Assembly (NCBI RefSeq): GCF_002206625.1
Contig: NZ_NGUP01000003.1
Location: forward strand, 394,968 to 458,967
DNA length: 64,000 nucleotides
Source of the DNA: Polynucleobacter campilacus
GTDB lineage: Bacteria; Pseudomonadota; Gammaproteobacteria; Burkholderiales; Burkholderiaceae
Direction of reading: 5' to 3'
In this document: positions 43,532 to 55,391 of the stretch, in pieces
Numbering within the stretch: the first letter of the stretch is position 1
Layout of the letters: the number at the start of each line of letters is the position of its first letter
The notes under the pieces: generated by a model
What the model saw: the letters and a program-made list of their open reading frames with translations, nothing else
What the model was told of the DNA's origin: nothing
Databases searched by the model: none
Translations under genes and position numbers: made by a program

Positions 43532-44500
43532 ATGACTACCCCGACCCACTCAGATTTACTGACCCTTTTCACAGGCAATGCAAATCCCATTTTGGCAGAG
43601 GCTGTTGCCAAAGAGCTCAAACTCAATATGGGCAAAGCTTTCGTAGGTCGTTTCTCAGATGGTGAGATTCAAGTCGAGATTCAAGAAAACGTCCGCGGTA
43701 AAAATGTTGTCGTGATTCAATCTACCTGTGCTCCAACGAACGACAACTTAATGGAGCTCATGATCATGATTGATGCTCTTAAGCGTGCGTCAGCTGGTCG
43801 TATCACTGCCGTGATTCCTTACTTTGGTTATGCCCGCCAAGACCGTCGCCCTCGCTCTGCCAGGGTTGCAATCTCGGCACGCATCATCGCCAATATGCTG
43901 CAGTCGGTTGCTGGTATTGAGCGCGTGCTCACCATGGATCTCCATGCCGATCAGATCCAAGGCTTCTTTGATATTCCAGTAGACAATATTTATGCCTCAC
44001 CAGTGCTCTTGGCTGACCTAGAAGCGCAGAAGACGCAAAAAGATCTCATCATCGTCTCTCCAGATATTGGCGGTGTTGTTCGCGCTCGCGCAATGGCAAA
44101 ACAACTCGGTACTGATTTAGCAATTATTGATAAACGTCGTCCTAAAGCAAACGTTTCTGAAGTAATGCATCTGATTGGTGAAGTCGAAGGTCGTCATTGC
44201 GTCATCATGGATGACATCATTGATACCGGTGGGACCCTCTGTAAAGCAGCTGAGGCGCTCAAAGAGCGTGGCGCTAAGGGTGTTACTGCCTACTGTACTC
44301 ATGCAGTCCTATCGGGCGGTGCAGTCGCTCGTATAGCCGCCTCTGAACTCGATGAATTGGTCGTGACCGATACCATTCCATTGACTCCTGAGGCCATGAA
44401 AGTGACCAAAATTCGTCAATTGACAGTAGCCCCCCTTTTAGCCGAAACCCTTTCCCGCATTAGCAAGGGCGACTCGGTCATGTCGATGTTTGCCGAATAG
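43532..44500 (+). CDS. prs: Ribose-phosphate pyrophosphokinase
   Basis: [49 protein letters not shown]. Confidence 0.97.
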   Translation: MTTPTHSDLLTLFTGNANPILAEAVAKELKLNMGKAFVGRFSDGEIQVEIQENVRGKNVVVIQSTCAPTNDNLMELMIMIDALKRASAGRITAVIPYFGYARQDRRPRSARVAISARIIANMLQSVAGIERVLTMDLHADQIQGFFDIPVDNIYASPVLLADLEAQKTQKDLIIVSPDIGGVVRARAMAKQLGTDLAIIDKRRPKANVSEVMHLIGEVEGRHCVIMDDIIDTGGTLCKAAEALKERGAKGVTAYCTHAVLSGGAVARIAASELDELVVTDTIPLTPEAMKVTKIRQLTVAPLLAETLSRISKGDSVMSMFAE

Positions 44501-44574
44501 GCCAAAAATCCCCGTTTTACCGCGTTTTTTGGCAATTTTGAGGGGTTTGTAGGCAAAAACTTCCTTTCCCACGA

Positions 44575-44580
44575 TATAAT
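44575..44580 (+). promoter_or_regulatory. Candidate -10 box upstream of rplY
   Basis: Perfect TATAAT about 57 nt upstream of the rplY start; no strong -35. Confidence 0.45.
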
Positions 44581-44636
44581 CGAAGGCTTTTCTGTTTGGT
44601 CGCGAACGGAAATTAACCTTAACTAGGGAATTTAAT

Positions 44637-45299
44637 ATGAAAGTAGTAGCCTTTGAAAGAAGCGTACAGGGAACGGGTGCGAGCCGCCGTCTGCGCAATT
44701 CCGGAAAAACTCCGGGAATCGTTTACGGTAGTAAAGATGCAGCCGCTGTTATCGAGTTAGACCACAACGCACTGTTTCATGCTCTCCGTAAAGAAGCATT
44801 TCACTCATCCATCTTGGATTTGGAAATCGGCGGAAAAACACAAAAAGTGTTGTTACGTGATTACCAAATGCATCCATTTAAGCCATTGGTATTACACATT
44901 GACTTTCAGCGCGTATCTGCGACTGAGAAAGTTCATATGCGCGTTCCATTGCACTTCACCAATGCTGAGACTTCAGCTGCCGTGAAATTGCAAGGCGCTG
45001 TTATTAGCCACATCCTCAATGATCTGGAAATTTCTTGCTTGCCAGCAGACTTGCCAGGCTTCCTTGAGGTGGACTTGAGCAAAATTGAAGTAGGTCACTC
45101 TATTCACGCTAAAGACGTTGTACTACCAAAAGGCGTTAGCTTGGTATTGCATGTTGAACAAGAGAATCCAGTGATTGCAAACGCACGTATTCCAGCCGTT
45201 AAAGCTGCTGAGACTGAAGAAGTTGCTCCTTCAGCTGCTCCTGCAGCTGACGCTGCTGCAGCTGCAGCTCCAGCTGCTAAGGACAAAGAAAAGTCTTAA
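44637..45299 (+). CDS. rplY: 50S ribosomal protein L25/CTC
   Basis: [37 protein letters not shown], Ala-rich C-terminal tail. Confidence 0.96.
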   Translation: MKVVAFERSVQGTGASRRLRNSGKTPGIVYGSKDAAAVIELDHNALFHALRKEAFHSSILDLEIGGKTQKVLLRDYQMHPFKPLVLHIDFQRVSATEKVHMRVPLHFTNAETSAAVKLQGAVISHILNDLEISCLPADLPGFLEVDLSKIEVGHSIHAKDVVLPKGVSLVLHVEQENPVIANARIPAVKAAETEEVAPSAAPAADAAAAAAPAAKDKEKS

Positions 45300-45327
45300 T
45301 TTGCTTAAGCTACACTGCTTGCATTCA

Positions 45328-45357
45328 GAAAGCCCGCGCAAGCGGGCTTTCTTTTTT
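45328..45357 (+). terminator. Rho-independent terminator after rplY
   Basis: gaaagcccgc-gcaa-gcgggctttc followed by tttttt. Confidence 0.88.
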
Positions 45358-45397
45358 ACTTTTTGTAGAAAAGTCTTGAAGACTTTAAACTCCCACC

Positions 45398-46260
<863 letters not shown>

Positions 46261-46266
46261 CTAACC

Positions 46267-46779
<513 letters not shown>

Positions 46780-46800
46780 TTATCAGCTATAGGCAAGAGT

Positions 46801-47373
46801 TTAGCCTCTTCTACCCCGAAATAGACAGGCTTTTACCTGGCCTGCCTCTAAGTATTTTCCACAATGCCAGTCTGGGAGTAGGGCCTCTATCTCATCGCGA
46901 GCACGACTGGAGGGAAATTCGACATAAATGCCACCCCCGCTGGAATCATCACAAACCCGGCCAGCCTCAATTAGAGTTTGATCCAATAAACCCTGCTCCT
47001 GAAACGGGGGGTCGATAAAAATTAAGTTGCTTGAGTGATTTGCCTGTTGCTTAAGATATTCAAGACTATCTCTGTGCAAAATTCCTACCTCGCCACTAAC
47101 GGGTGAAGACTGTAGCAAAGCAAAATTACTCACTAAACTTGCATGGGCTTTTTTATCTTTTTCCAATAGAACTACCAACTCAGCGCCGCGAGAGGCTGCC
47201 TCAAAACCCAGCACACCAGTTCCAGCAAATAGATCTAGACAATGCAACCCTGTTAAATCCTGGCCAAGCCAGTTAAATAGGGTTTCTCTAATACGATCAG
47301 TTGTTGGGCGTAATCCAGGCAAATCTAAAACGGTTAATAAGCGACTTCTCCAAACGCCTCCGATGATGCGCAC
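46801..47373 (-). CDS. rsmD: 16S rRNA (guanine966-N2)-methyltransferase (GTG start in ORF track; true start uncertain)
   Basis: RIIGGVWRSRLL, RPTTDRIRETLFNWL, LDLFAGTGVLGFEA, FIDPPF. Confidence 0.94.
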   Translation of the reverse strand: MRIIGGVWRSRLLTVLDLPGLRPTTDRIRETLFNWLGQDLTGLHCLDLFAGTGVLGFEAASRGAELVVLLEKDKKAHASLVSNFALLQSSPVSGEVGILHRDSLEYLKQQANHSSNLIFIDPPFQEQGLLDQTLIEAGRVCDDSSGGGIYVEFPSSRARDEIEALLPDWHCGKYLEAGQVKACLFRGRRG

Positions 47374-47410
47374 CTTTTTGGGCGGCTCTGCCTTTAAAGT
47401 CTTGGTGGAC

Positions 47411-48748
47411 TTATTTATTTTTTTCCCCTAACACCACAATCTTCATTCGATCCATTGCTAGATATTTTCGAAAAGCAGCGCTCACTTGCTCTAAAGTAAC
47501 TGCTTCTACTTGCTTAGTCCAAACCTCCATCGTATCGAGCGGCAAATCATTCCATGCGATTGATGACACGTTATCTAATAATTTTCGATTGTTATCAATC
47601 CGTAATGGATAACCGTTAACTAAGTTAGATTTGGCAGCAAGTAGCTCAGCTTGCGATGGGCCATCAGCAATAAATTTTCCAATCGTTGAACTCATGACCT
47701 CTAGTGCCAAAACAGCCTGATCATTCTTGGTCTGAAGACCGGCCTTGAAAATACCGGTATCTTTACCAGGCGCAAAGTAACTAGAGACGCTGTAGGCAAG
47801 CCCACGCTTCTCGCGCACCTCTGACATTAAACGAGATACAAAGCCACCACCACCTAATATGTAATTACCAACCAAAAGGGGGAAGTAATCGGGATTGCTT
47901 CGAGTTACCGCCGTCATACCCATAGCGATATGTGCCTGCTGGGAATCAAACGGAATCTGGATTTCACGTTGGTCTAGCGGCTCTACTGGGGAGCGCTGTA
48001 ACTCTGGCAACTTAGCAATAGGATTCCCAGACTGGGGAATCTTTTGCAGTAGGGTCTGCATGATTTCATTAGCCTGGACTCGATCGACATCACCGACAAT
48101 GCTCACAATCATGCGATCACTGCGATAAAACTGCTGATGAAATTGTGTTAAATCCTTTGCTCTGACTGCAGCCACTGATTTAACAGTTGGGGTATTTCCA
48201 AGGGGATAATTGCCATAGATAGCTTTTGCAAAACGACGTTCTAGTACAAACTCTGGCTTTGTTTCAGCTTCAAGCAAATTGGTAATCGTCCTTTGCTTTT
48301 CTCGTTCAACTATTTTTGTGTCATAGGTAGGGGAACTTAACATTGCCGCAGCTAATTTCACTGCTCGGTCTCGCAAATCTTTTCTGCTTAAGCTACGAAT
48401 GCGCAAAATGGCGCGTTCGCCACCAACAGATAGGCCGATATTGGCACCTAAATCTGCGATCTCATCGGCAATCTGAGCCTCACTCAGAATGCCTTGATCA
48501 CCTCTCAAACCATAATTCATGAGGCCTGCTGCCATATCGGCTAGACCGCTCTTGCCCGATGGGTCAAAGCGATCGCCAGCATCAATACTGACTTCAATAT
48601 CAACCATGGGCAGCGCTTTAGTTTGAACTAAATATCCCTTGCTACCTTTAAAGCTATCTAGCTTCTCAATCGGCAAAATGGCATGGGCGGCAGTAAAGAA
48701 GCCAAATGTCAGTAAGCAAATCAAAATACTTTTTTTGAGAGCATTCAT
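47411..48748 (-). CDS. M16-family peptidase-like protein (probably the non-catalytic partner)
   Basis: M16 fold motifs (GLADMAAGLMNYGL; REKRGLAYSVSSYF) but no HXXEH zinc motif. Confidence 0.88.
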   Translation of the reverse strand: MNALKKSILICLLTFGFFTAAHAILPIEKLDSFKGSKGYLVQTKALPMVDIEVSIDAGDRFDPSGKSGLADMAAGLMNYGLRGDQGILSEAQIADEIADLGANIGLSVGGERAILRIRSLSRKDLRDRAVKLAAAMLSSPTYDTKIVEREKQRTITNLLEAETKPEFVLERRFAKAIYGNYPLGNTPTVKSVAAVRAKDLTQFHQQFYRSDRMIVSIVGDVDRVQANEIMQTLLQKIPQSGNPIAKLPELQRSPVEPLDQREIQIPFDSQQAHIAMGMTAVTRSNPDYFPLLVGNYILGGGGFVSRLMSEVREKRGLAYSVSSYFAPGKDTGIFKAGLQTKNDQAVLALEVMSSTIGKFIADGPSQAELLAAKSNLVNGYPLRIDNNRKLLDNVSSIAWNDLPLDTMEVWTKQVEAVTLEQVSAAFRKYLAMDRMKIVVLGEKNK

Positions 48749-50115
48749 TATTTGCTCTCCTTGCTGACTTCAGATTTGCGGGACTGAGGATCTAACACGG
48801 CAATTGTTAAACCGGTATCCACCAAATATTTTTGAGCAACTGCTTGAACCTGGTCAGGCGTAATTGTTTGCATCTTCTCCAACATGTAATCAATGTCTCT
48901 CCAAGAAAATCCTGCCATCTCGGTGGTACCAATTTCCATTGCCTGACCAAAAATAGAATCACGCTTATAAATTTGATCAGACAGAATGCGCACCTTGATG
49001 CGCTTAAGTTCAGACTCTAATATCCCTTTTTGCTTTAATTCATTCAAGGCTTTACGAATACTGGCTTGGGCTTGAGTAACAGTCTTACCCTTGGCCATAG
49101 AAACGCTAATCAAAAATAATTCTGGTCCACGAGAAATCATGTCGTAGCCAACACCAACATCGTTGACCACTTTTTCCTGCTTAACTAGAACTCTATTGAG
49201 GCGGGCGTTGTCATAACCATCGAGCACAGCAGTCAGAAGCTCTAGAGCGTAGGGCTCAGGATCATCCAGCTTGCCAGGCTCTAAGCGCGGCACTTTCCAA
49301 GCCATGGCCAATTGGGCACTATCGGCTGCAGCCTTCACCTGTACTTGCTTGATTCCTTTTTGGGGCGGCTCAACTTGCGGCTTGCGTGCTGGCAACTCTT
49401 TCATAGCAATTGCGCCGTAGTACTTTTCAACTGTCTTCAGAATTTGCTTGGGATCGACATCACCACTAATCACTACGGTTGCATTATTTGGCGCATACCA
49501 GTTGCGATACCAGTCACGCGCATCGGAGGCCTTCATATTTTGCAAATCATTCATCCAGCCAACTATCGGGTGCCGATAAGGCGAGCTCATATAAGCAGTG
49601 GCCATGAGTGATTCATTTAAGAGGCTGCTGGGATTATCTTCAGTACGTAAGCGGCGCTCTTCCATAACTACCTGAATCTCTTTTAAGAACTCCGCATCAT
49701 CAAAATTGAGATTTGACATGCGATCTGCCTCAAGTCTAATCACCTCATCTAGCTTCGATTTTTCAACTTGTTGAAAGTAGGCAGTGTAATCACGGGAAGT
49801 AAATGCATTCTCGCGCCCGCCAACGGCGGCGACCAATCGCGAGAACTCTCCAGACTTCACCGTATGAGTCCCCTTAAACATCATGTGTTCGAGAACGTGA
49901 GCGACCCCAGTGCGACCGTTCACCTCATCCATCGAGCCTGCGCGATACCAAACCATATGAGCAACAGTAGGCGCGCGATGATCGTCGCGAACAATCAGCT
50001 TTAATCCATTACTGAGCAAAAATTCGTGAGTATCAGCAGAATTGCTACTAGCGGCCCAAGATAATGGGGTGCAGAGTAAGAATAAAAAGCAAATTCGGAG
50101 TAAATTGGAACGCAT
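48748..50115 (-). CDS. M16-family zinc metallopeptidase
   Basis: GVAHVLEHMMFKGT (HXXEH), signal peptide. Confidence 0.93.
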   Translation of the reverse strand: MRSNLLRICFLFLLCTPLSWAASSNSADTHEFLLSNGLKLIVRDDHRAPTVAHMVWYRAGSMDEVNGRTGVAHVLEHMMFKGTHTVKSGEFSRLVAAVGGRENAFTSRDYTAYFQQVEKSKLDEVIRLEADRMSNLNFDDAEFLKEIQVVMEERRLRTEDNPSSLLNESLMATAYMSSPYRHPIVGWMNDLQNMKASDARDWYRNWYAPNNATVVISGDVDPKQILKTVEKYYGAIAMKELPARKPQVEPPQKGIKQVQVKAAADSAQLAMAWKVPRLEPGKLDDPEPYALELLTAVLDGYDNARLNRVLVKQEKVVNDVGVGYDMISRGPELFLISVSMAKGKTVTQAQASIRKALNELKQKGILESELKRIKVRILSDQIYKRDSIFGQAMEIGTTEMAGFSWRDIDYMLEKMQTITPDQVQAVAQKYLVDTGLTIAVLDPQSRKSEVSKESK

Positions 50116-50179
50116 GTACTAAATCACCATATCCCAAAAAATTAAATTGATAAGATGCAAGGTTTAAATTGTATCGATT

Positions 50180-51070
50180 ATGTTCGGCTTACGTAAAACC
50201 CTCGGATCCCTTTTTAAATCAAGTAAAACAGATGAGGCTTGGTTTGATACTTTGGAAGAGTCACTGATTCAAAGTGATGTAGGCCTACCTACGACTGAAC
50301 AATTGATACTTAAGCTTCGTAAGGCAGCTAAATCCGAAAAAGCTTCAAGCCCTGAAGAACTCCAAGCGCTTCTGATTGAAGAAGTAAGCGCACTTTTACA
50401 GGCCTTAGAGCCCTTACCAAATCCACTCTTTGATTCTAGTAAATCCAACATCCCAGAAGTATGGTTGGTAGTAGGGGTAAACGGCGCTGGTAAGACGACA
50501 ACGATTGGCAAGCTTTGCAGACTCTTTCAGTCTCAAGGTAAATCTGTTCTCTTGGCCGCAGGAGATACCTTTAGGGCTGCCGCACGAAATCAATTGCAAG
50601 AATGGGGGGGTCGTAATCAAGTAGAGGTGATTAGCCAAAAAGGTGGCGATGCTGCTGCGGTTGCTCATGATGCTGTCCACTCAGCTATGTCGCGTAAAAG
50701 CGATATCTTGATTATTGATACTGCAGGACGACTTGCCACTCAGGATCACCTGATGGAAGAGCTAAAGAAGGTGAAACGGGTCATTGGCAAAGTATTACCT
50801 GGGGCACCTCACCACACCTTACTGGTGCTTGACGGCAATACCGGTCAAAATGGTTTGAGCCAAGTGAAGGCTTTTCATGCAGCCTTGGGTCTTACTGGAA
50901 TCATCGTTACCAAGCTAGATGGCACTGCCAAGGGCGGCGTTATCTGCGCCCTGGCACATACCCTCCAAGATGGCCCAAAACCAGCCATATTGGCTCTTGG
51001 CAAAGGTGAGGGGATTGATGATTTAGCCCCATTCACAGCCTGGCAATATTCATCTGAATTATTCAATTAA
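50180..51070 (+). CDS. ftsY: Signal recognition particle receptor FtsY
   Basis: LVVGVNGAGKTTTIGKLCRLF, LLAAGDTFRAAARNQL, IIDTAGRLATQ, TKLDGTAKGG. Confidence 0.97.
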   Translation: MFGLRKTLGSLFKSSKTDEAWFDTLEESLIQSDVGLPTTEQLILKLRKAAKSEKASSPEELQALLIEEVSALLQALEPLPNPLFDSSKSNIPEVWLVVGVNGAGKTTTIGKLCRLFQSQGKSVLLAAGDTFRAAARNQLQEWGGRNQVEVISQKGGDAAAVAHDAVHSAMSRKSDILIIDTAGRLATQDHLMEELKKVKRVIGKVLPGAPHHTLLVLDGNTGQNGLSQVKAFHAALGLTGIIVTKLDGTAKGGVICALAHTLQDGPKPAILALGKGEGIDDLAPFTAWQYSSELFN

Positions 51071-51098
51071 ATCAGTATTTTACGGAATATTTAAACCA

Positions 51099-51125
51099 TT
51101 AGCACTCTCTTGACAGGAGTGCTAA
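51099..51125. promoter_or_regulatory. CIRCE element (HrcA operator) upstream of rpoH
   Basis: TTAGCACTC-TCTTGACAG-GAGTGCTAA: exact match to TTAGCACTC-N9-GAGTGCTAA. The spacer contains TTGACA (51110-51115), a perfect -35 box. Confidence 0.93.
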
Positions 51126-51162
51126 AATAGAAGTCTATTAACACCTCTTATTTGCAAAAAAA

Positions 51163-52092
51163 ATGGTTCTAAAGAAATCTGACAATCTGAATATGCAAAG
51201 ACTGCCTGTAGCCCAGGCTGCATCTGCGTCTGCATTTCCGATGTTGCCATCCTTAGGGGTAGGCACTCTTGATTCCTATATTGCGTACGTGAATCGCGTA
51301 CCAATGCTCAGTGCCGCAGAAGAGTTACATCTTGCGCAGGAATTTCGTCGGACTGAAAACGTCGATGCTGCTAAAACTTTGGTGCTCTCCCATTTGCGCC
51401 TCGTAGTTTCTGTGGCGCGCCAATATCTTGGCTATGGCATTCCACATGCTGACTTAATTCAAGAAGGGAACATCGGCTTGATGAAAGCCGTTAAACGCTA
51501 CGACCCAAACAATGGCGCACGCTTAGTGTCTTATGCAATCCATTGGATCAAAGCTGAGATTCATGAGTACATTCTGAAGAATTGGCGCTTAGTCAAAATG
51601 GCGACCACTAAAGCACAACGCAAATTGTTCTTTAACTTACGCAGCAACAAACCTACTTTGAGTGCCCTCACTCCAGGTGAAATCAATGCTTTAGCTAAAG
51701 CGCTTGATGTTAAAGACTCTGATGTTAAAGAAATGGAAATGCGTCTTGCTGGTGGTGATGTTGCCCTTGAAGGTGATGACACCAATGAAGATGCAGCCTA
51801 TGCACCAATTCAATGGCTTGCTGATAACACCCAAGAGCCTACAGAACGCATTGCTAGCAATGAGAGCGATGCGCTCCAAGGCCCTAAACTTGATCAAGCC
51901 TTGATGGCCTTAGATGAGCGTAGCCGCAACATTGTTCAGTCACGCTGGCTCGCAATGGATGCTGATGGTAAGGGCACAAAAACCTTACACGATCTTGCCG
52001 ATGAATACGGTATCTCAGCTGAACGCGTCCGTCAAATTGAGACAGCAGCTCTCAAGAAGATGCGCGGCATGCTGCAATCTGAAGCGGCTTAA
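51163..52092 (+). CDS. rpoH: RNA polymerase sigma-32 factor
   Basis: LVVSVARQYLGYGIPHADLIQEGNIGLMKAVKRYDPNNGARLVSYAIHWIKAEIHEYILKNWRLVKMATTKAQRKLFFNLR (RpoH box). Confidence 0.97.
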   Translation: MVLKKSDNLNMQRLPVAQAASASAFPMLPSLGVGTLDSYIAYVNRVPMLSAAEELHLAQEFRRTENVDAAKTLVLSHLRLVVSVARQYLGYGIPHADLIQEGNIGLMKAVKRYDPNNGARLVSYAIHWIKAEIHEYILKNWRLVKMATTKAQRKLFFNLRSNKPTLSALTPGEINALAKALDVKDSDVKEMEMRLAGGDVALEGDDTNEDAAYAPIQWLADNTQEPTERIASNESDALQGPKLDQALMALDERSRNIVQSRWLAMDADGKGTKTLHDLADEYGISAERVRQIETAALKKMRGMLQSEAA

Positions 52093-52128
52093 ATAACTTA
52101 AGCTGCTCTAGCCCTCAGTAGCACTCTA

Positions 52129-52719
52129 TTACTTTAAGAGCTCTTTCAAATCATGCGCCAAGGTCTCCGGACCTTGAGCATGCTTGATGTATAAACGCAA
52201 TCGACCCTCCGGATCAAATGCATAGCTACCTGCTGTGTGATCTATCGTATAAGAACCAGGGCTGATGCCTGGAACCTTCTTGTAATAAATCTTGAAGTCT
52301 TTGGCGACCTTCTCTAAAGCAACATCATCCTCAGGGCGAAGTCCTAAAAAGCGCGGATCAAATGCCGGAACATACTGCTTCAAAATCGCAGCAGTATCTC
52401 GCTGGGGATCGACAGTCACAAAAAGTACCTGCACCTTATCTGATTTAGACCCCAAGATGGTCATCACTTGCTGCATCTCAGTCAAAGTGGTTGGACAAAC
52501 ATCAGGGCACTGTGTATAGCCAAAGAACATCACCACTACTTTGCCCTTAAAGTCTGCTAGGGTTCTTGCCTTACCATCCGGATCTACCAAGCTAAAGTCT
52601 TTGCCAAAGGCCGTACTACCAGTGATATCAATATTCTTGAATTCTGGCTTTGGACTGCAAGCTGTCAAAATCAACAACAAAGCAGCAATACAACAAGTAC
52701 GCAAAAGGGAGATATTCAT
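52129..52719 (-). CDS. SCO1/SenC-family copper chaperone (lipoprotein)
   Basis: LLILTACSP lipobox, VMFFGYTQCPDVCPTTL (CXXXC), DHTAGSY. Confidence 0.94.
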   Translation of the reverse strand: MNISLLRTCCIAALLLILTACSPKPEFKNIDITGSTAFGKDFSLVDPDGKARTLADFKGKVVVMFFGYTQCPDVCPTTLTEMQQVMTILGSKSDKVQVLFVTVDPQRDTAAILKQYVPAFDPRFLGLRPEDDVALEKVAKDFKIYYKKVPGISPGSYTIDHTAGSYAFDPEGRLRLYIKHAQGPETLAHDLKELLK

Positions 52720-52720
52720 C

Positions 52721-53614
52721 TTAGAGGAAGTAGTGATCTATGAGCAGCGCTGCAAACAGCAAAGACAAATAGGTAATTGAAAAGCGGAAAGTTTTTTTAG
52801 CCAAGGCATCGCTATAAGAAATAAATAAAGCAATGGCATAAGCTAAAAATATTAATCCAAGAATAGTGGCCGAGAAGAGATACACCATGCCACTCATACC
52901 GTAGATATAGGGTAGTAGAGTCGCTGCGATCAATATCAGGGTATACAAAAGAATGTTGAGTACTGTAAAGCGTTCACCATGCGTTACTGGCAGCATCGGT
53001 AAACCTGACTGCACATAGTCCTCACGACGATACAGGGCCAAGGCCCAAAAGTGGGGAGGTGTCCAGACAAAAATAATCAATACTAAGAGCCAGGCTTCAG
53101 CAGGCACTGTATTGGTTACGGCCGCCCATCCAAGCGCTGGTGGCATTGCTCCAGAGAGACCACCGATCACAATATTCTGGGGTGTAGCTGGCTTTAACAG
53201 CCAGGTGTAAATCACTGCATACCCGACAAAAGTTGCTAAAGTTAGCCACATTGTTAACGGGTTGCAAAAGTTCCACAAAATAATCATACCGAGCGAACCC
53301 AGAATGATTGAGAAAACAATAATCTGAAATCGAGTTACTTCACCGGTTGCTGATGGACGCCAAGAGGTACGTCTCATCTTTGCGTCCACTGCTTGCTCAA
53401 TTAAACAGTTCACAGCAAACGCTGCACCCGCCAATAACCAAATACCAACAAATCCACCAAATAGAACGGGATAAGGAACCATCCCTGGTGTAGCCAAGAA
53501 CATGCCGATCAAGGCACAAAAAACGGCAAGTTGAGTCACTCTGGGTTTAGTTAAAACCCAGTATTGGCGCCAACGCGGCATTTCCGCAGGCGTAAATGTT
53601 TTGGGTGTACTCAT
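52721..53614 (-). CDS. ctaB: Heme O synthase (protoheme IX farnesyltransferase); start refined to MSTPKTFTP
   Basis: [44 protein letters not shown]. Confidence 0.96.
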   Translation of the reverse strand: MSTPKTFTPAEMPRWRQYWVLTKPRVTQLAVFCALIGMFLATPGMVPYPVLFGGFVGIWLLAGAAFAVNCLIEQAVDAKMRRTSWRPSATGEVTRFQIIVFSIILGSLGMIILWNFCNPLTMWLTLATFVGYAVIYTWLLKPATPQNIVIGGLSGAMPPALGWAAVTNTVPAEAWLLVLIIFVWTPPHFWALALYRREDYVQSGLPMLPVTHGERFTVLNILLYTLILIAATLLPYIYGMSGMVYLFSATILGLIFLAYAIALFISYSDALAKKTFRFSITYLSLLFAALLIDHYFL

Positions 53615-54735
53615 AACTTTGCCATCTTTTTTTGAATAGGTTGGCGCCAAGATGACCAATAACTCATTCTGACTAAACAGAATACTAAAGCCGCTGAGCC
53701 AGCGGTATGCAATAAAGCCGCTAATAATGGCCACTGAAATACGACGTTTGATATTCCAGTAATGATTTGTAGTAAGAGTATCGCTAGTAAAAGTTTTGCG
53801 TAGCGGCTAAGTCCAGATAATACTGGGGTTGCTAACTGCAAAGCCTTCAGGCTCAATGCACCTAGGACTATCAAGACTGTAAGAGCAAACAGACGATGTG
53901 CCCAATGAATGGTTTGCAAGGCCGTTGGAGAAATAAATTCACCTTGAGCATTAAGGCCCAATTGACGCCAAAGCGTAAAGCCTTCGCCCCAGTTAGTTTC
54001 TGGCCACACACTGCCTAGGCATGTTGGAAAATCAGGACAAGCTAGTACGGCGTAATTAGTGCTAACCCAAGCGCCTAAAAAGATTTGGATAGTAAGCACT
54101 ACAAAAGCAACGAGTAATAGTTGAGCCGGTAAAGGACGTATACGCAGAGTATGAACAGAGGCGCTCTGCTCCCAAGTCTGCTGAGCGTAGACAGTTAAGC
54201 AGGCCAATAAAAATAAGGCGAGCATTAAATGAATCGTCACAATGATGGGCTGTAATTTCAAGGTTACGGTCCAAGCACCAAATGCTCCCTGAATACATAC
54301 CAGTAAGAGCAATCCTAAGCTATAAAACAAAGGGAATTTTCCTAAGGACTTCAGTTTGCTAAAAGCCACACCTACTTGCACCAAAATTAAGGCGCCCACT
54401 GTCATTGCGAGATAGCGATGAATCATTTCTATCCAAGCCTTGATCACTGTGACAGGCCCAGTAGGCATTGCAGTTTCAGCTTGCGCAATTTCTCCAAGAG
54501 CATGAAAAGGATTAGAGGCGCCATAGCAACCAGGCCAATCAGGACAACCAAGGCCCGAGTCTGTCAGGCGGGTAAATGCGCCGAACACAATGAGATCGAA
54601 GGTCATAAAGACCAACACCCAATTGAGTTTTTGGAAAAAACTATACCCTGGTCTTGTCCAAAGATAAGCCAATGGCAGACAAGCAAAAATAATTGCGATG
54701 GCCGCTAACTCTAAGAACAAAACAAAAGTAGGCAT
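53611..54735 (-). CDS. ctaA: Heme A synthase (COX15/CtaA)
   Basis: [44 protein letters not shown]. Confidence 0.95.
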   Translation of the reverse strand: MPTFVLFLELAAIAIIFACLPLAYLWTRPGYSFFQKLNWVLVFMTFDLIVFGAFTRLTDSGLGCPDWPGCYGASNPFHALGEIAQAETAMPTGPVTVIKAWIEMIHRYLAMTVGALILVQVGVAFSKLKSLGKFPLFYSLGLLLLVCIQGAFGAWTVTLKLQPIIVTIHLMLALFLLACLTVYAQQTWEQSASVHTLRIRPLPAQLLLVAFVVLTIQIFLGAWVSTNYAVLACPDFPTCLGSVWPETNWGEGFTLWRQLGLNAQGEFISPTALQTIHWAHRLFALTVLIVLGALSLKALQLATPVLSGLSRYAKLLLAILLLQIITGISNVVFQWPLLAALLHTAGSAALVFCLVRMSYWSSWRQPIQKKMAKL

Positions 54736-55391
54736 TACAGTTTTTCGCCCTTGTGATTTAACTTCAAGAGTTTTTCTAAATCCTTTTTGATGAAAGCAAA
54801 TTCCTTAGGGGAATTAGTAACTGGGAAATACATCATCTTGGCTGGACTTGGATCAATCAACTGAATTTGTTGACCGCCGCCCTCTTTATTAAGCCAAGCC
54901 TCAAAATCCGTCTTCAGCTTAGGGTCTCTTGGTAGTGCAACAATCTTGAACCCAGCAACTTGCTCGTCATAGGCCTTTGCCACTTCAGGGTCAACAGGCT
55001 TACCATCGGTATTGATCCAAAGTAGCTGAACACGCTTATTTTCTCTACCCATGGCAACCTTCACTTGTCGCATTAGAAAAAATGCTTCAATACATTTTTC
55101 ATCCTTAATTTGACATTCGCCTGCTGGTCGCGCAATCAGTAAAGTCCACTTGCCTTGAAGCGGAACATCTAGCCATGCAGAATTGAATTCTTGGGCTGGG
55201 TAAACCAAAGTTCCAAAGTTCGTCTTGCCCCAGTCAGGCTTAATTACGTAATACGCCAAATATGAAGCGATCACAGGCGTAGCACATGCCAGTAAAAGCA
55301 AGAGCATTTGTATGCGTCCGCGACGAGTCTGCGCATTGATTGCTACCGAATCAGTCTGCGAAGCTGGAATTAATAACTCTTTATCACTCAC
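54735..55391 (-). CDS. Transmembrane cytochrome oxidase-associated protein; GTG start overlapping the SURF1 stop (GTGA)
   Basis: Position between ctaA and SURF1; single N-terminal TM (MLLLLLACATPVIASYLAYYV). Upstream extension in the listed ORF overlaps SURF1. Confidence 0.8.
   Translation of the reverse strand: MSDKELLIPASQTDSVAINAQTRRGRIQMLLLLLACATPVIASYLAYYVIKPDWGKTNFGTLVYPAQEFNSAWLDVPLQGKWTLLIARPAGECQIKDEKCIEAFFLMRQVKVAMGRENKRVQLLWINTDGKPVDPEVAKAYDEQVAGFKIVALPRDPKLKTDFEAWLNKEGGGQQIQLIDPSPAKMMYFPVTNSPKEFAFIKKDLEKLLKLNHKGEKL

Noticed and set aside
43277-43635. Minus-strand ORFs spanning tRNA-Gln
   Set aside because: They read through the tRNA and the prs 5' end; clearly spurious.
45205-45296. 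GCTGCT-rich tract at the end of rplY
   Set aside because: Encodes the Ala-rich C-terminal tail common in L25/CTC proteins.
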